Source: Nonomuraea rhodomycinica (lineage in GTDB: Bacteria > Actinomycetota > Actinomycetes > Streptosporangiales > Streptosporangiaceae). Taken from it: a stretch of DNA of 64,000 nt. The stretch's first letter is position 1, and every line of letters starts with the position of its first letter. Location: positions 434,001-498,000 of the forward strand of contig NZ_JABWGO010000003.1 in assembly GCF_013363995.1 (NCBI RefSeq), written 5' to 3'. Of the stretch, positions 33,156 to 41,085 are shown in pieces. The position numbers were made by a program, and so were the translations under genes. The notes beneath the pieces are model-generated. The model made no database searches. It was given only the letters and a program-made list of their open reading frames with translations, and was not told the origin of the DNA.

Positions 33156-33931
33156 CGCGTTCCCCCTCGGATGTGCGTCGGTTGTCCGGCCGGGGTCACG
33201 GTCGCCGACCCCTGGCGTAGCTCGGTGAAGAAGCCGCTGACCGCGTCCCAGACGCGCGGGCCGCCGGCCAGCCCCTTCCAGTGGGTGCGGAGCAGGCCGA
33301 CCAGGCGGTAGCAGTCGTCCACCGGCACGATCCAGTGCTCGGCGGCGGCGCCGGTCCGGTTGACGAGCAGCGCCTCGACGTCCGGTGTCAGCCGCCGCAG
33401 CACGGGGTTGGCCTCCTCCAGGCGCCGCCACAGGGACGGCTCCAGCGGCGACTCCACCGGCCCGCCGGGGCTCGGGTAGAACAGCGCGGTCCGGCCGGCC
33501 GCCGCGTCGTGGAAGAGGAACGCCATCCGCACCGGGATGCCCAGCTCGGCCCACATGGCGTCGTCCAGGACGAAGCCGTCGAGCAGCCACCGGCGGTCCG
33601 GGACCAGCCGGTAGCGCCCGCCGCCGCCTTCCCCCGCTGACGGTGCCTCGCGCGGTTCGGCGAACAGCACCGAGCAGGGACGGCAGGCGCAGCGCAGCTC
33701 GCGGGCCGCCAGGTCGAGCAGGTGCCGGTGCGGCGCGTCGAGAGGCGCGGCGCACAGCTCGCACGACTCGCGCGGCTCGGGCCTCGGACCGCCGGGAGCC
33801 GCGCGGGCGATGAGCCTGCGCAGCGCGCCGCCCGGGACCCGCCCTCCTCCCGGGAGCCGTCCTCCGGCCGGGACCCGCTCTCCGTGGACCCGCTCTCCGC
33901 CCGGGACCCGCCCTCCGGCCTGGGCGCTCAT
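33152..33931 (-). CDS. DUF5947-like cysteine-motif protein of the hydrogenase cluster
   Basis: The 259-residue protein has two CxxC pairs resembling a zinc knuckle: SCELCAAPLDAPHRHLLDL and LRCACRPCSVLF (about residues 56-90). Then come PDRRWLLDGFVLDDAMWAEL and RMAFLFHDAAAGRTALFYPS. The first 40 residues are a low-complexity GGRVPGG/ERV repeat that is not part of the family core, so translation might start later. Such proteins occur next to hhyL; the role is unknown, perhaps metal or Fe-S delivery. Confidence 0.75.
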   Translation of the reverse strand: MSAQAGGRVPGGERVHGERVPAGGRLPGGGRVPGGALRRLIARAAPGGPRPEPRESCELCAAPLDAPHRHLLDLAARELRCACRPCSVLFAEPREAPSAGEGGGGRYRLVPDRRWLLDGFVLDDAMWAELGIPVRMAFLFHDAAAGRTALFYPSPGGPVESPLEPSLWRRLEEANPVLRRLTPDVEALLVNRTGAAAEHWIVPVDDCYRLVGLLRTHWKGLAGGPRVWDAVSGFFTELRQGSATVTPAGQPTHIRGGTR

Positions 33932-33941
33932 CGCGGCCGCC

Positions 33942-34469
33942 TCACGCCCGCGTCCCCGGCACCCGGAGCAGGCTCTCCACGGGGATCACCACCGGTTCGG
34001 GCGCGGCCGGGGCCTCCTCCTCGACCACCACCCGCTCGAACTCGGGCGCCGCGTCCCGCACCGCGCTCTCCACGGCCGAACGCGCCCGCGCCGCCGTGGA
34101 GCCGCACCCGCCCTTCGCCCCGGGAGCCGGGCGCAGCCGCAGCCGCACCGCGTCCTCCTCGACCGCGACGAGCACCGCCTCCGCGCCGCCCAGCCGGTCG
34201 CGGACCCGCTCCAGCGCGTGGCGGACGCGGGTGGCCGCGTCCAGGGGGTGCAGGTCGTGCAGCAGCAGCAGGTGCGCGACCAGGTCGTCGGCGGCGATCC
34301 GTTCCGGCAGGCCGCCGCCGGCCGCCGCGGCCACCGTCATCACCCGCGCGAGCGCCTCGCCGTACAGGTCGAGCAGCGCCTCGGCGAGCTCGACCGCCCG
34401 CGGGTCGGCGCCGCCTTCGAGGAGCTCCTCGACGCGGCGCACCCGCTCGGTCACCTCGTGGTCGTCCAT
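33942..34469 (-). CDS. NifU-like Fe-S scaffold-type protein of the hydrogenase cluster
   Basis: The 175-residue protein has an N-terminal helical part (RVRRVEELLEGGADPRAVEL) and a C-terminal NifU-like domain with GAKGGCGSTAARARSAVESA and VRDAAPEFERV. The NifU CxxC is reduced to one cysteine in this motif. Seven bases separate it from the large-subunit stop, so it is probably co-translated and may serve Fe-S supply to the small subunit (inference). Confidence 0.72.
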   Translation of the reverse strand: MDDHEVTERVRRVEELLEGGADPRAVELAEALLDLYGEALARVMTVAAAAGGGLPERIAADDLVAHLLLLHDLHPLDAATRVRHALERVRDRLGGAEAVLVAVEEDAVRLRLRPAPGAKGGCGSTAARARSAVESAVRDAAPEFERVVVEEEAPAAPEPVVIPVESLLRVPGTRA

Positions 34470-34475
34470 CGCGGC

Positions 34476-36269
34476 TCAGCCCGCGACGCTCGTGCCGAGG
34501 GTGGGGGAGTGGACCTGCCGCAGCACCTTGCCGCCGCCGACGTACATGTGCACGCCGCAGGGCAGGCACGGGTCGAAGCTGCGGACGGTCCGCATGATGT
34601 CGATGCCCTTGAAGGTGTCGGGGCCGTTCTCCTCGAAGATGGGCAGCCCCTGCACGGCGTCCTCGTACGGCCCCGGAGTGCCGTAGACGTCGCGCGGGCT
34701 GGCGTTCCACGGCGTGGGCGGGTACGGGTGATAGTTGGCGATCTTCCCGTTGCGGATGACCATGTGGTGCGACAGGACGCCCCGCACGGCCTCGTGGAAG
34801 CCGCAGCCGATCGCCTCGTCCGGCACGTCGAAGTCGGTGAAGACCTTGGTGCGCCCGGCCCTGACGTCGTTGAGGGCCTGGTCGACGAAGTGGAAGGCCA
34901 GCGCGGCGGCGTAGGCGACGAAGTACATGCGGGCCCGGTTGCGCTCGATCGTGTTGGCCCACTTCGGCACGTGCCACTCCAGCCGCATCTCCGGCATGGA
35001 GCCGGACTTGGGCAGGTTGATCTCCACGCTGTGCCCGGTGGCGCGGACGCCGCCCGCGTCCACCAGCCCGGCCAGCGCCGTCGTCCACAGCCGGGCCAGC
35101 GGCCCGCCGCCGGTGTCGAGCGCCAGGTGGTCGCCGGTGCGCCGGTCGTGCCAGCGGGGGCTCATCACCCAGCTGTAGTTGCCGTGCTCCAGGTCGCGCT
35201 TCTGCGGCTTGGGCAGCGTCGTCTGGTTCCACGGGTGGCGCTGGTCGACCGGGTTTCCGAGGGGGTCGTGGGTGACGAACTTCTCCTCGTTCTGCCAGTC
35301 GTCGTAGTACGAGCTGCCGAGCAGGATCCGGATGCCGAGGTTGATGTCGACGAGGTTGGTGGTGATCAGCTCGCCGTCCACCACGATCCCGGGCGTGACG
35401 AACATGGCCCGGCCCCACTCGTCCATGTGCCGGTAGTCGTAGTCGCAGACGTTGGGGTCCTGGAACGCGCCCCAGCAGCCCAGCAGCACCCGCCGCCGGC
35501 CGACCTCCTCGTAGCCGGGCAGCGCCTGGTAGAAGAAGTCGAAGACGTCGTCGTTCATCGGGACGGCCCGCTTGACGAAGTCCAGCGCCCGCACCAGCCG
35601 CACCAGGTAGTCGGTGAACACCTGGGGCGTGGCGACCGTGCCGACGCCGCCCGGGTAGAGGGTCGAGGGGTGGACGTGCCGGCCCTCCATGAGGCAGCAC
35701 ATCTCCCGGGTGAGCCGGCTGACCTGCAGCGCCTCCTTGTACATCGCGCCGGTGAACGGGTTGAAGGCGCGCATGATGTCGGCGATGGTGCGGTAGCCGT
35801 GCAGGTGGCCGCGGGGCGCCTCGGTGGTCTCGGCGCGGCGCAGCATGCTCGGGTTGGTCTCCTTGACCATCTGCTCGCAGTAGTCGACGAAGACCAGGTT
35901 GTCCTGGAACAGGGTGTGGTCGAACATGTACTCGGCGGCCTCGCCGAGGTTGATGATCCAGTCGGCGAGGGGCGGGGGCTTGATGCCGTACGCCATGTTC
36001 TGCGCGTAGATCGAGCAGACCGCGTGGTTGTCACCGCAGATGCCGCAGATGCGGCTGGTGATGAAGTGCGCGTCGCGCGGGTCCTTGCCCTTCATGAACA
36101 CGCTGTAGCCCCGGAACAGGGACGAGGTGCTCTTGCACTCCACGACCTGCCGGTTCTCGAAGTCGATCTTGGTGTAGATGCCCAGGTTGCCGATGATCCT
36201 GGTGATCGGGTCCCAGGACATGTCCACCAGCTGGCGGGTCTCCTGGGCCTGCTCTGCCTTGGTCGTCAC
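34476..36269 (-). CDS. hhyL: Group 1h/5 [NiFe]-hydrogenase large subunit
   Basis: The 597-residue catalytic subunit binds the Ni-Fe(CN)2CO centre. The N-terminal cysteine pair is in SRICGICGDNHAV (L1) and the C-terminal pair in DPCLPCGVHMYVG (L2). The 20-residue tail after L2 is the part removed by the endopeptidase. The overall motif set (WDPITRIIGNLGIYTK at the start) is that of the high-affinity, oxygen-tolerant actinobacterial hydrogenase that oxidises atmospheric H2. GTG 36269 has AAGGGGGA upstream and lies 16 bases after hhyS. Confidence 0.95.
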   Translation of the reverse strand: MTTKAEQAQETRQLVDMSWDPITRIIGNLGIYTKIDFENRQVVECKSTSSLFRGYSVFMKGKDPRDAHFITSRICGICGDNHAVCSIYAQNMAYGIKPPPLADWIINLGEAAEYMFDHTLFQDNLVFVDYCEQMVKETNPSMLRRAETTEAPRGHLHGYRTIADIMRAFNPFTGAMYKEALQVSRLTREMCCLMEGRHVHPSTLYPGGVGTVATPQVFTDYLVRLVRALDFVKRAVPMNDDVFDFFYQALPGYEEVGRRRVLLGCWGAFQDPNVCDYDYRHMDEWGRAMFVTPGIVVDGELITTNLVDINLGIRILLGSSYYDDWQNEEKFVTHDPLGNPVDQRHPWNQTTLPKPQKRDLEHGNYSWVMSPRWHDRRTGDHLALDTGGGPLARLWTTALAGLVDAGGVRATGHSVEINLPKSGSMPEMRLEWHVPKWANTIERNRARMYFVAYAAALAFHFVDQALNDVRAGRTKVFTDFDVPDEAIGCGFHEAVRGVLSHHMVIRNGKIANYHPYPPTPWNASPRDVYGTPGPYEDAVQGLPIFEENGPDTFKGIDIMRTVRSFDPCLPCGVHMYVGGGKVLRQVHSPTLGTSVAG

Positions 36270-36285
36270 CTCGACGATCCCCCTT

Positions 36286-37329
36286 CTAGCCCCGCCACCG
36301 GGGGTCGTATCCGCTGGTCAGCTTGTCCTCGTTGTGACGCCACTTCGGCTCTTTGTTGGCCGTCTTGTTGGTGATGGACCGCAGACGGCGGATCATCGCG
36401 CCGTAGACGCCGACCGTGCCGGCGGAGACGGACGCTCCGGGCGGCTGGTCCATGAACGGCATGAACTTGTCCGGGAAGCCGGGCATCGTGCAGCCGATGC
36501 AGATGCCGCCCACGTTGGGGCAGCCGCCGAGCCCGTCCATCCAGCCGCGCTTGGTGACGTTGCAGTTGACGACGGGGCCCCAGCAGCCGATCTTGACCTG
36601 GCACTTGGGCGAGTTGTAGTCGTGGGCGAAGTCGCCCTGCTCGTAGTAGCCGGCCCGGTCGCAGCCCTCGTGGACCGTCTTGCCGAACAGCCACGTCGGC
36701 CGGAGCTGCCGGTCGAGCGGGATCATCGGCGCGAGGCCCGCGGCCTGGTACAGCAGCCAGGTCAGGGTCTCCATGAAGTTGTCCGGCTGCACCGGGCAGC
36801 CGGGCACGTTGACGATGGGCAGGCCGCCCGCGGAGCGGAAGTCCGCGCCGAGGTAGTCGCCGAGCCCCATGCAGCCGGTCGGGTTGCCCGCCATGGCGTG
36901 GATGCCGCCGTACGTGGCGCACGTGCCGATGGCGACCACGGCCCACGCCCCCGGCGCGAGCCGGTCGATCCACTGGTTGACCGTGATGGGCTGCCCGGTG
37001 GCCGGGTCGTTGCCCATCGACGTCCAGTAGCCGTCACCGTTGATCTTCTCGTTGGGGACGGACCCCTCGACCACGAAGATGTACGGCCCGAGCTGCCCGG
37101 CCGCGGCCTGGTGGAAGGCGGCCATGAACTCGCTGCCGGTCTCCTTGGCCAGCACTTTGTTGTGCAGATGGACCTTGGGCAGGCCGGGCACGAGCCCGAG
37201 GAGCACGTCCTCGATGCTCGGCAGCGAGGCGGCCGTGACCGACACGGTGTCGCCGTCGCAGCTCATGCCCTCGGAGGTCCACAGGATGTGCACCTCGTCC
37301 ACCGCGGTGTCCGGTCTGGTTGTGGTCAT
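36286..37329 (-). CDS. hhyS: Group 1h/5 [NiFe]-hydrogenase small subunit
   Basis: The 347-residue Fe-S electron-transfer subunit has a proximal-cluster motif LWTSEGMSCDGDTVSV. In group 1h this supplies one Asp in place of the usual Cys. Further ligands are in GTCATYGGIHAM, VNVPGCPVQPDN, HEGCDRAGYYEQGDF and a cysteine-rich end (GGCPNVGGICIGCTMPGFPD). It has no Tat twin-arginine signal and no membrane anchor, so the enzyme is cytoplasmic or peripherally attached. ATG 37329 (AAGGGGG upstream) is the first gene of the long minus-strand operon. Confidence 0.95.
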   Translation of the reverse strand: MTTTRPDTAVDEVHILWTSEGMSCDGDTVSVTAASLPSIEDVLLGLVPGLPKVHLHNKVLAKETGSEFMAAFHQAAAGQLGPYIFVVEGSVPNEKINGDGYWTSMGNDPATGQPITVNQWIDRLAPGAWAVVAIGTCATYGGIHAMAGNPTGCMGLGDYLGADFRSAGGLPIVNVPGCPVQPDNFMETLTWLLYQAAGLAPMIPLDRQLRPTWLFGKTVHEGCDRAGYYEQGDFAHDYNSPKCQVKIGCWGPVVNCNVTKRGWMDGLGGCPNVGGICIGCTMPGFPDKFMPFMDQPPGASVSAGTVGVYGAMIRRLRSITNKTANKEPKWRHNEDKLTSGYDPRWRG

Positions 37330-37533
37330 GGCCCCGAGCCCCCTTGCCGGCCGTCACGGCCTCGTCGGCCTGGCGTCGCCGATCAGTGTCCGTTCGGTCA
37401 CTGTCTGTAGTGCTCTACCGCGTACGAGGGCGTGGCAAACCATGACACCGATCGCGAACCGGCGCACGCCGAGCGCGCCCCGCAGGCGCGGGCCGTCCCA
37501 CGGTTCATTCCGGGAACGGGAGGAATATCACCA

Positions 37534-37563
37534 TTGACGCCGTCCGAAATCGGCCCCTACGTT
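37534..37563 (+). promoter_or_regulatory. Candidate promoter of the NCS1 permease gene
   Basis: TTGACG (37534-37539), an 18-base spacer and TACGTT (37558-37563) precede the ATG at 37594 by 30 bases. The remaining part of the 264-base gap must hold the hydrogenase promoter on the other strand, but I could not pick a convincing -35/-10 pair for it. Confidence 0.45.
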
Positions 37564-37593
37564 CGGCTGCAAGGAACGAGACAGGCAGGTCAC

Positions 37594-39084
37594 ATGGACG
37601 ACACGCAGGACGCACGGGCCGGCGCGCGGCTCAAGGTGGAGACGCACGGGCTCGACGTCATCGGCGACGCCGACCGCAAGGGACGCCCGCGCCAGCTCTT
37701 CTGGCCCTGGTTCGGAGCCAACGTCTCCGTCCTCGGGCTCAGCTACGGCTCCTTCGCCCTCGGCTTCGGCGTCTCCTTCTGGCAGGCCCTGGTCGCGGGC
37801 GTCGTCGGCATCGTCTTCTCCTTCCTGCTGTGCGGGTTCGTCGCCGTGGCCGGCAAACGCGGCTCGGCGCCGACGATGGTGCTGAGCCGGGCGGCGTTCG
37901 GCGTGCGCGGCAACCGGCTGCCCTCGGCGATCTCCTGGATACTCACCGTCGGCTGGGAGACGGCCCTCACCGCCCTGGCCACGCTCGCCGCCGCGACCGT
38001 CTTCGAGCGTCTCGGCTGGGGCGGCGGCACCTCGACCAAGGTGATCGCGCTCGTCGTGGTGACCGCGCTGGTCGTCGCGGCCGGCGTCATGGGCTTCGAC
38101 GTCATCATGCGCCTGCAGACCGTCATCACCGTGGTGACCGGCGTGCTGACCGTGATGTACGCCGTCCTGGTGCTGCCCGAGATCCACTGGGACGCGGTGC
38201 GGGCGATCCCCTCCGGCTCGGCCGGCAACTTCGTCGGCACTCTGATCTTCATGGTGACCGGGTTCGGGCTGGGCTGGGTCAACGCCGCCGCCGACTACTC
38301 CCGCTACCTGCCGCGCCGCTCGTCGAGCGCCGGCGTGGTGGGCTGGACGACGTTCGGCGGGTCGCTGGCGCCGGTGGTGCTGCTCGTGTTCGGCCTGCTG
38401 CTGGCCGGCTCGTCGCCGGACCTGAACAAGGCCGTGGCCGGCGACCCGATCGGGGCGCTGACCACGGTGCTGCCCACCTGGTTCCTCATCCCGTTCGCGG
38501 TGGTGGCGGTGCTCGGCCTGGTCGGCGGCGCGGTGCTCGACATCTACTCCTCCGGCCTCGCCCTGCTCGCCGCCGGCCTGCGGGCGCCCCGCTACGTCGC
38601 CGCCCTGATCGACGGCGCGCTCATGGTCGCCGGCACCGTGTACATCGTCTTCTTCGCCGACGACTTCCTCACGCCGTTCATGGCGTTCCTCATCACGCTC
38701 GGCATCCCGATCGCCGCCTGGTGCGGGGTCATGCTGGCCGACCTGGCGCTGCGCCGCCGCGACTACCACGAGGCCGACCTGTACCGCCCGGCGGGCCGGT
38801 ACGGCGACGTGCCGCCGCTGCCCATCGCGATCGTCGTCGGCGCCACGCTCATCGGCTGGGGCCTGGTCACCAACGGCACCGAGCAGTGGCTCGCCTGGCA
38901 GGGCTACCTGCTCGGCCCGCTCGGGCTCGGCGGCCGGCAGGGCGACTGGGCCTACGCCAACCTGGGCGTGCTGGCCGCGCTCGCGGTCGCCTTCGCCGCC
39001 GCCTTCCTGCTCGGCCGGTCCCGGGTACGCGCCCAGGAGAGCGCCCCGGCCACGACCGGAGCCGCCGAGGAGAGCCGGGCATGA
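37594..39084 (+). CDS. NCS1-family permease (purine/cytosine/allantoin type)
   Basis: The 496-residue protein has about 12 membrane spans and the NCS1 pattern: an N-terminal charged leader, FWPWFGANVSVLGLSYGSFA, an SAPTMVLSRAAFGVRGN loop, GWVNAAADYSRYLPR and a YHEADLYRPAGRYGDV loop. It imports nucleobases, hydantoins or related compounds with a cation. ATG 37594 is taken as start. The stop overlaps the hydrolase gene by 4 bases, pointing to uptake and breakdown of one substrate. Confidence 0.88.
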   Translation: MDDTQDARAGARLKVETHGLDVIGDADRKGRPRQLFWPWFGANVSVLGLSYGSFALGFGVSFWQALVAGVVGIVFSFLLCGFVAVAGKRGSAPTMVLSRAAFGVRGNRLPSAISWILTVGWETALTALATLAAATVFERLGWGGGTSTKVIALVVVTALVVAAGVMGFDVIMRLQTVITVVTGVLTVMYAVLVLPEIHWDAVRAIPSGSAGNFVGTLIFMVTGFGLGWVNAAADYSRYLPRRSSSAGVVGWTTFGGSLAPVVLLVFGLLLAGSSPDLNKAVAGDPIGALTTVLPTWFLIPFAVVAVLGLVGGAVLDIYSSGLALLAAGLRAPRYVAALIDGALMVAGTVYIVFFADDFLTPFMAFLITLGIPIAAWCGVMLADLALRRRDYHEADLYRPAGRYGDVPPLPIAIVVGATLIGWGLVTNGTEQWLAWQGYLLGPLGLGGRQGDWAYANLGVLAALAVAFAAAFLLGRSRVRAQESAPATTGAAEESRA

Positions 39085-39662
39085 CGGGCAAGGTGCCCGC
39101 GTTCCGCGACCGGGAGGCGTGGCTCGCGGTCATCGACATGCAGCGGGTCTTCGCTGAACCCGACAGCGACTGGTTCGCCCCGCGTTTCGCCGAGACCATC
39201 GACCCGATCAGGCGGCTCGTCCGGGCCTTCAGCCCCCGGGTCACGTTCACCCGGTTCGTCGCCCCCGAGCGCCCCGCCGGGGCCTGGGCCGACTACTACC
39301 GGCGCTGGCCGTTCGCCCTGCAGCCGCCCGACTCGCGCGCGTACGGGCTCGTCGACGCGTTCGCCGCCGACGCCGGGCCGACCCTGGACGCCACGACGTT
39401 CGGCAAGTGGACGCCCGAGCTGGCCGAGCGGGTCGGCGGCGACGGCAGGCTGATCCTCGCGGGGGTGTCCACCGACTGCTGCGTGCTGTCCACGGCGCTG
39501 GCCGCCGCCGACGCCGGCGTCGAGGTGGTCGTCGCCGCCGACGCGTGCGCGGGCGTGGACGACGCCAGCCACGTACGGGCCCTGGACCTCATGCGGCTGT
39601 ACGAGCCGCTGATCCGTGTCCTGACCGTCTCCCAGATCCTCTCCGGGCACCCGCGCCGGTGA
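39081..39662 (+). CDS. Isochorismatase-family cysteine hydrolase
   Basis: The 193-residue enzyme has the family triad: Asp in VIDMQRVFAEPD, Lys in TFGKWTPEL and the nucleophilic Cys in GVSTDCCVLSTALAA. Relatives hydrolyse amides or ureides (N-carbamoylsarcosine, biuret, ureidoacrylate, nicotinamide). Coupled to the NCS1 permease (ATGA overlap), it probably acts on an imported nucleobase-derived amide; the substrate is inference. Confidence 0.85.
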   Translation: MTGKVPAFRDREAWLAVIDMQRVFAEPDSDWFAPRFAETIDPIRRLVRAFSPRVTFTRFVAPERPAGAWADYYRRWPFALQPPDSRAYGLVDAFAADAGPTLDATTFGKWTPELAERVGGDGRLILAGVSTDCCVLSTALAAADAGVEVVVAADACAGVDDASHVRALDLMRLYEPLIRVLTVSQILSGHPRR

Positions 39663-39675
39663 CGGACGCGGCGGG

Positions 39676-40341
39676 TCAGCGGCAGACGCCGAACACCTGG
39701 GTCGCCACGAGCTGGTGGTCGGAGGTGACGCCCGGCCGCGCCGAGCCGTGCCGCACCGAGACGCCCGTCTCCGCCATCCGCGCGTCGAGGAGGGCGGCCC
39801 GGTGCGGCGGGCTGCCCATCCACCAGGCCACCGCGGCCCTCGGGGTCGCGCCGCCCGTGCCCCAGCCCTGGTAGACGTTCTCCAGCACCTGCCACGTGCC
39901 GGACGAGCAGTACCCGGCCGCCCGGACCCGGTCGCCGGGACCGCTCCCCGTGCGCGGGTTGACGTGGAAGTTCGCCCCGTCCACCCACCACTTGATCTGC
40001 TTGGCGGCCTTGGTGTGGGCGTCGGCCGCGTTGAACAGCCGCAGCACCTCCCGCAGGGCCGGCAGGCCCCGCGCCGTGCGCTCGGCGTTGACCAGGCAGC
40101 GCACCGCGTTGTCCGCGAACGCCTCGTTCAGCGCGACGGCCGCCTGCACCCTGCCGCTGTCCCAGTCGGGGTTGTGATCGCGGTACCACTGCGGCGTCCT
40201 GACGGTGTCGTCGGCGAACGCGCAGTCCGCCCGCGCGGCCCGCGACGTCGCGTGCGCCGGGCCGGAGGGCGGCAGGGCGCCCAGCGCCAGGGCGGACATG
40301 GCCGCCGCGGCGGCCCGCCTGCTCGTAACCGTGGAGATCAT
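39676..40341 (-). CDS. Secreted CAP-domain (SCP/PR-1-like) protein
   Basis: The 221-residue protein has a signal peptide (MISTVTSRRAAAAAMSALAL, cleavage near PAHA). Its CAP domain has RCLVNAERTARGLPAL, AAKQIKWWVDGANFHV, ENVYQGWGTGGATPRAAVAW and SPPHRAALLDARMAETGVSV. Family members are extracellular and of varied, often unknown, function. ATG 40341 has a GAGGAG site. Confidence 0.85.
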   Translation of the reverse strand: MISTVTSRRAAAAAMSALALGALPPSGPAHATSRAARADCAFADDTVRTPQWYRDHNPDWDSGRVQAAVALNEAFADNAVRCLVNAERTARGLPALREVLRLFNAADAHTKAAKQIKWWVDGANFHVNPRTGSGPGDRVRAAGYCSSGTWQVLENVYQGWGTGGATPRAAVAWWMGSPPHRAALLDARMAETGVSVRHGSARPGVTSDHQLVATQVFGVCR

Positions 40342-40403
40342 GGGGATGCGCTCCTCGCAGTCGGACCTCGCTTCCCTCCGACTGTGCGCGACGGCGGGCC
40401 GGC

Positions 40404-40434
40404 GCGCCTGAGTAGTCCCTCCCTACTCAGGCGC
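40404..40434. terminator. 12-bp perfect hairpin downstream of the tetR gene
   Basis: GCGCCTGAGTAG, a TCCCTCC loop and the exact complement CTACTCAGGCGC lie 31 bases beyond the TetR stop and 63 bases before the CAP gene start. It is most likely the end of the monooxygenase-tetR transcript. A regulatory role for the CAP gene is possible. Confidence 0.6.
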
Positions 40435-40464
40435 CCGCGAGAGGCCGCTCCCCGGAACGGCGGA

Positions 40465-41085
40465 TCAGGCCGGTGGGGCCTGGCGGGGCGGCTCGTACCC
40501 GAGGTGGCCCAGCAGCGCCCGCAGGCGCCGCTCGACCTCCGCCGCCGTCACCTCCTCCTCACCCCGCAGCAGGACGAACCCGATCGAACTGGCCAGAACG
40601 TCCTCCAGGACGCCCGGGTCGGTGCCCGGCGGGAGGCGGCCGTCGTCCACGGCCCGCCGGGCCACCTCGGCCAGGGCGTCCAGACGTGGCCGCAGATGCC
40701 GCTCGGTGTAGGCGGTCACCAGCTTCGGGTGGTCCACCGAGGCGCCGATCACCCGCGCCATCAGAGCGCGGAAGCGGGAACGGCTCAGCAGCGCGGCCAC
40801 GTGCCCGATCAGCTCCTCCAGGGAACGCCCGGCGACGGGCGGTCCCTGGAGATCCGGGTCGCGGGCGTGCTCCAGGGCGGCCATCAGCAGGTCCTCCCTG
40901 GTCCGCCACCGCCGGTAGACGGTCAGCTTGGCCACGCCGGCGCGCTGGGCGACCCCTTCGATGCTGGTGCCTCCGGCTCCGCGCTCGATCAGCAGGTCCA
41001 GCGCCGCATCGAGGATCGCGGCGTCGTTGCCCGGGTCGCGCGGACGGCCGCGCTCTACGCCGGCCACAGCACCTCGTCGATCCAT
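40465..41085 (-). CDS. TetR-family transcriptional regulator
   Basis: The 206-residue repressor has an N-terminal HTH (AALDLLIERGAGGTSIEGVA, then QRAGVAKLTVYRRWRTREDL) and a C-terminal ligand domain of the TetR_C type. It starts inside the 3' end of the monooxygenase gene (31-base overlap), so both are co-transcribed. The palindrome in front of that gene is its likely operator. Confidence 0.87.
   Translation of the reverse strand: MDRRGAVAGVERGRPRDPGNDAAILDAALDLLIERGAGGTSIEGVAQRAGVAKLTVYRRWRTREDLLMAALEHARDPDLQGPPVAGRSLEELIGHVAALLSRSRFRALMARVIGASVDHPKLVTAYTERHLRPRLDALAEVARRAVDDGRLPPGTDPGVLEDVLASSIGFVLLRGEEEVTAAEVERRLRALLGHLGYEPPRQAPPA

Noticed and set aside
37330..37533. A specific promoter for hhyS on the minus strand
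   Set aside because: TTGCCA and TAGAGC candidates exist but the spacing (15) is poor; not supportable.
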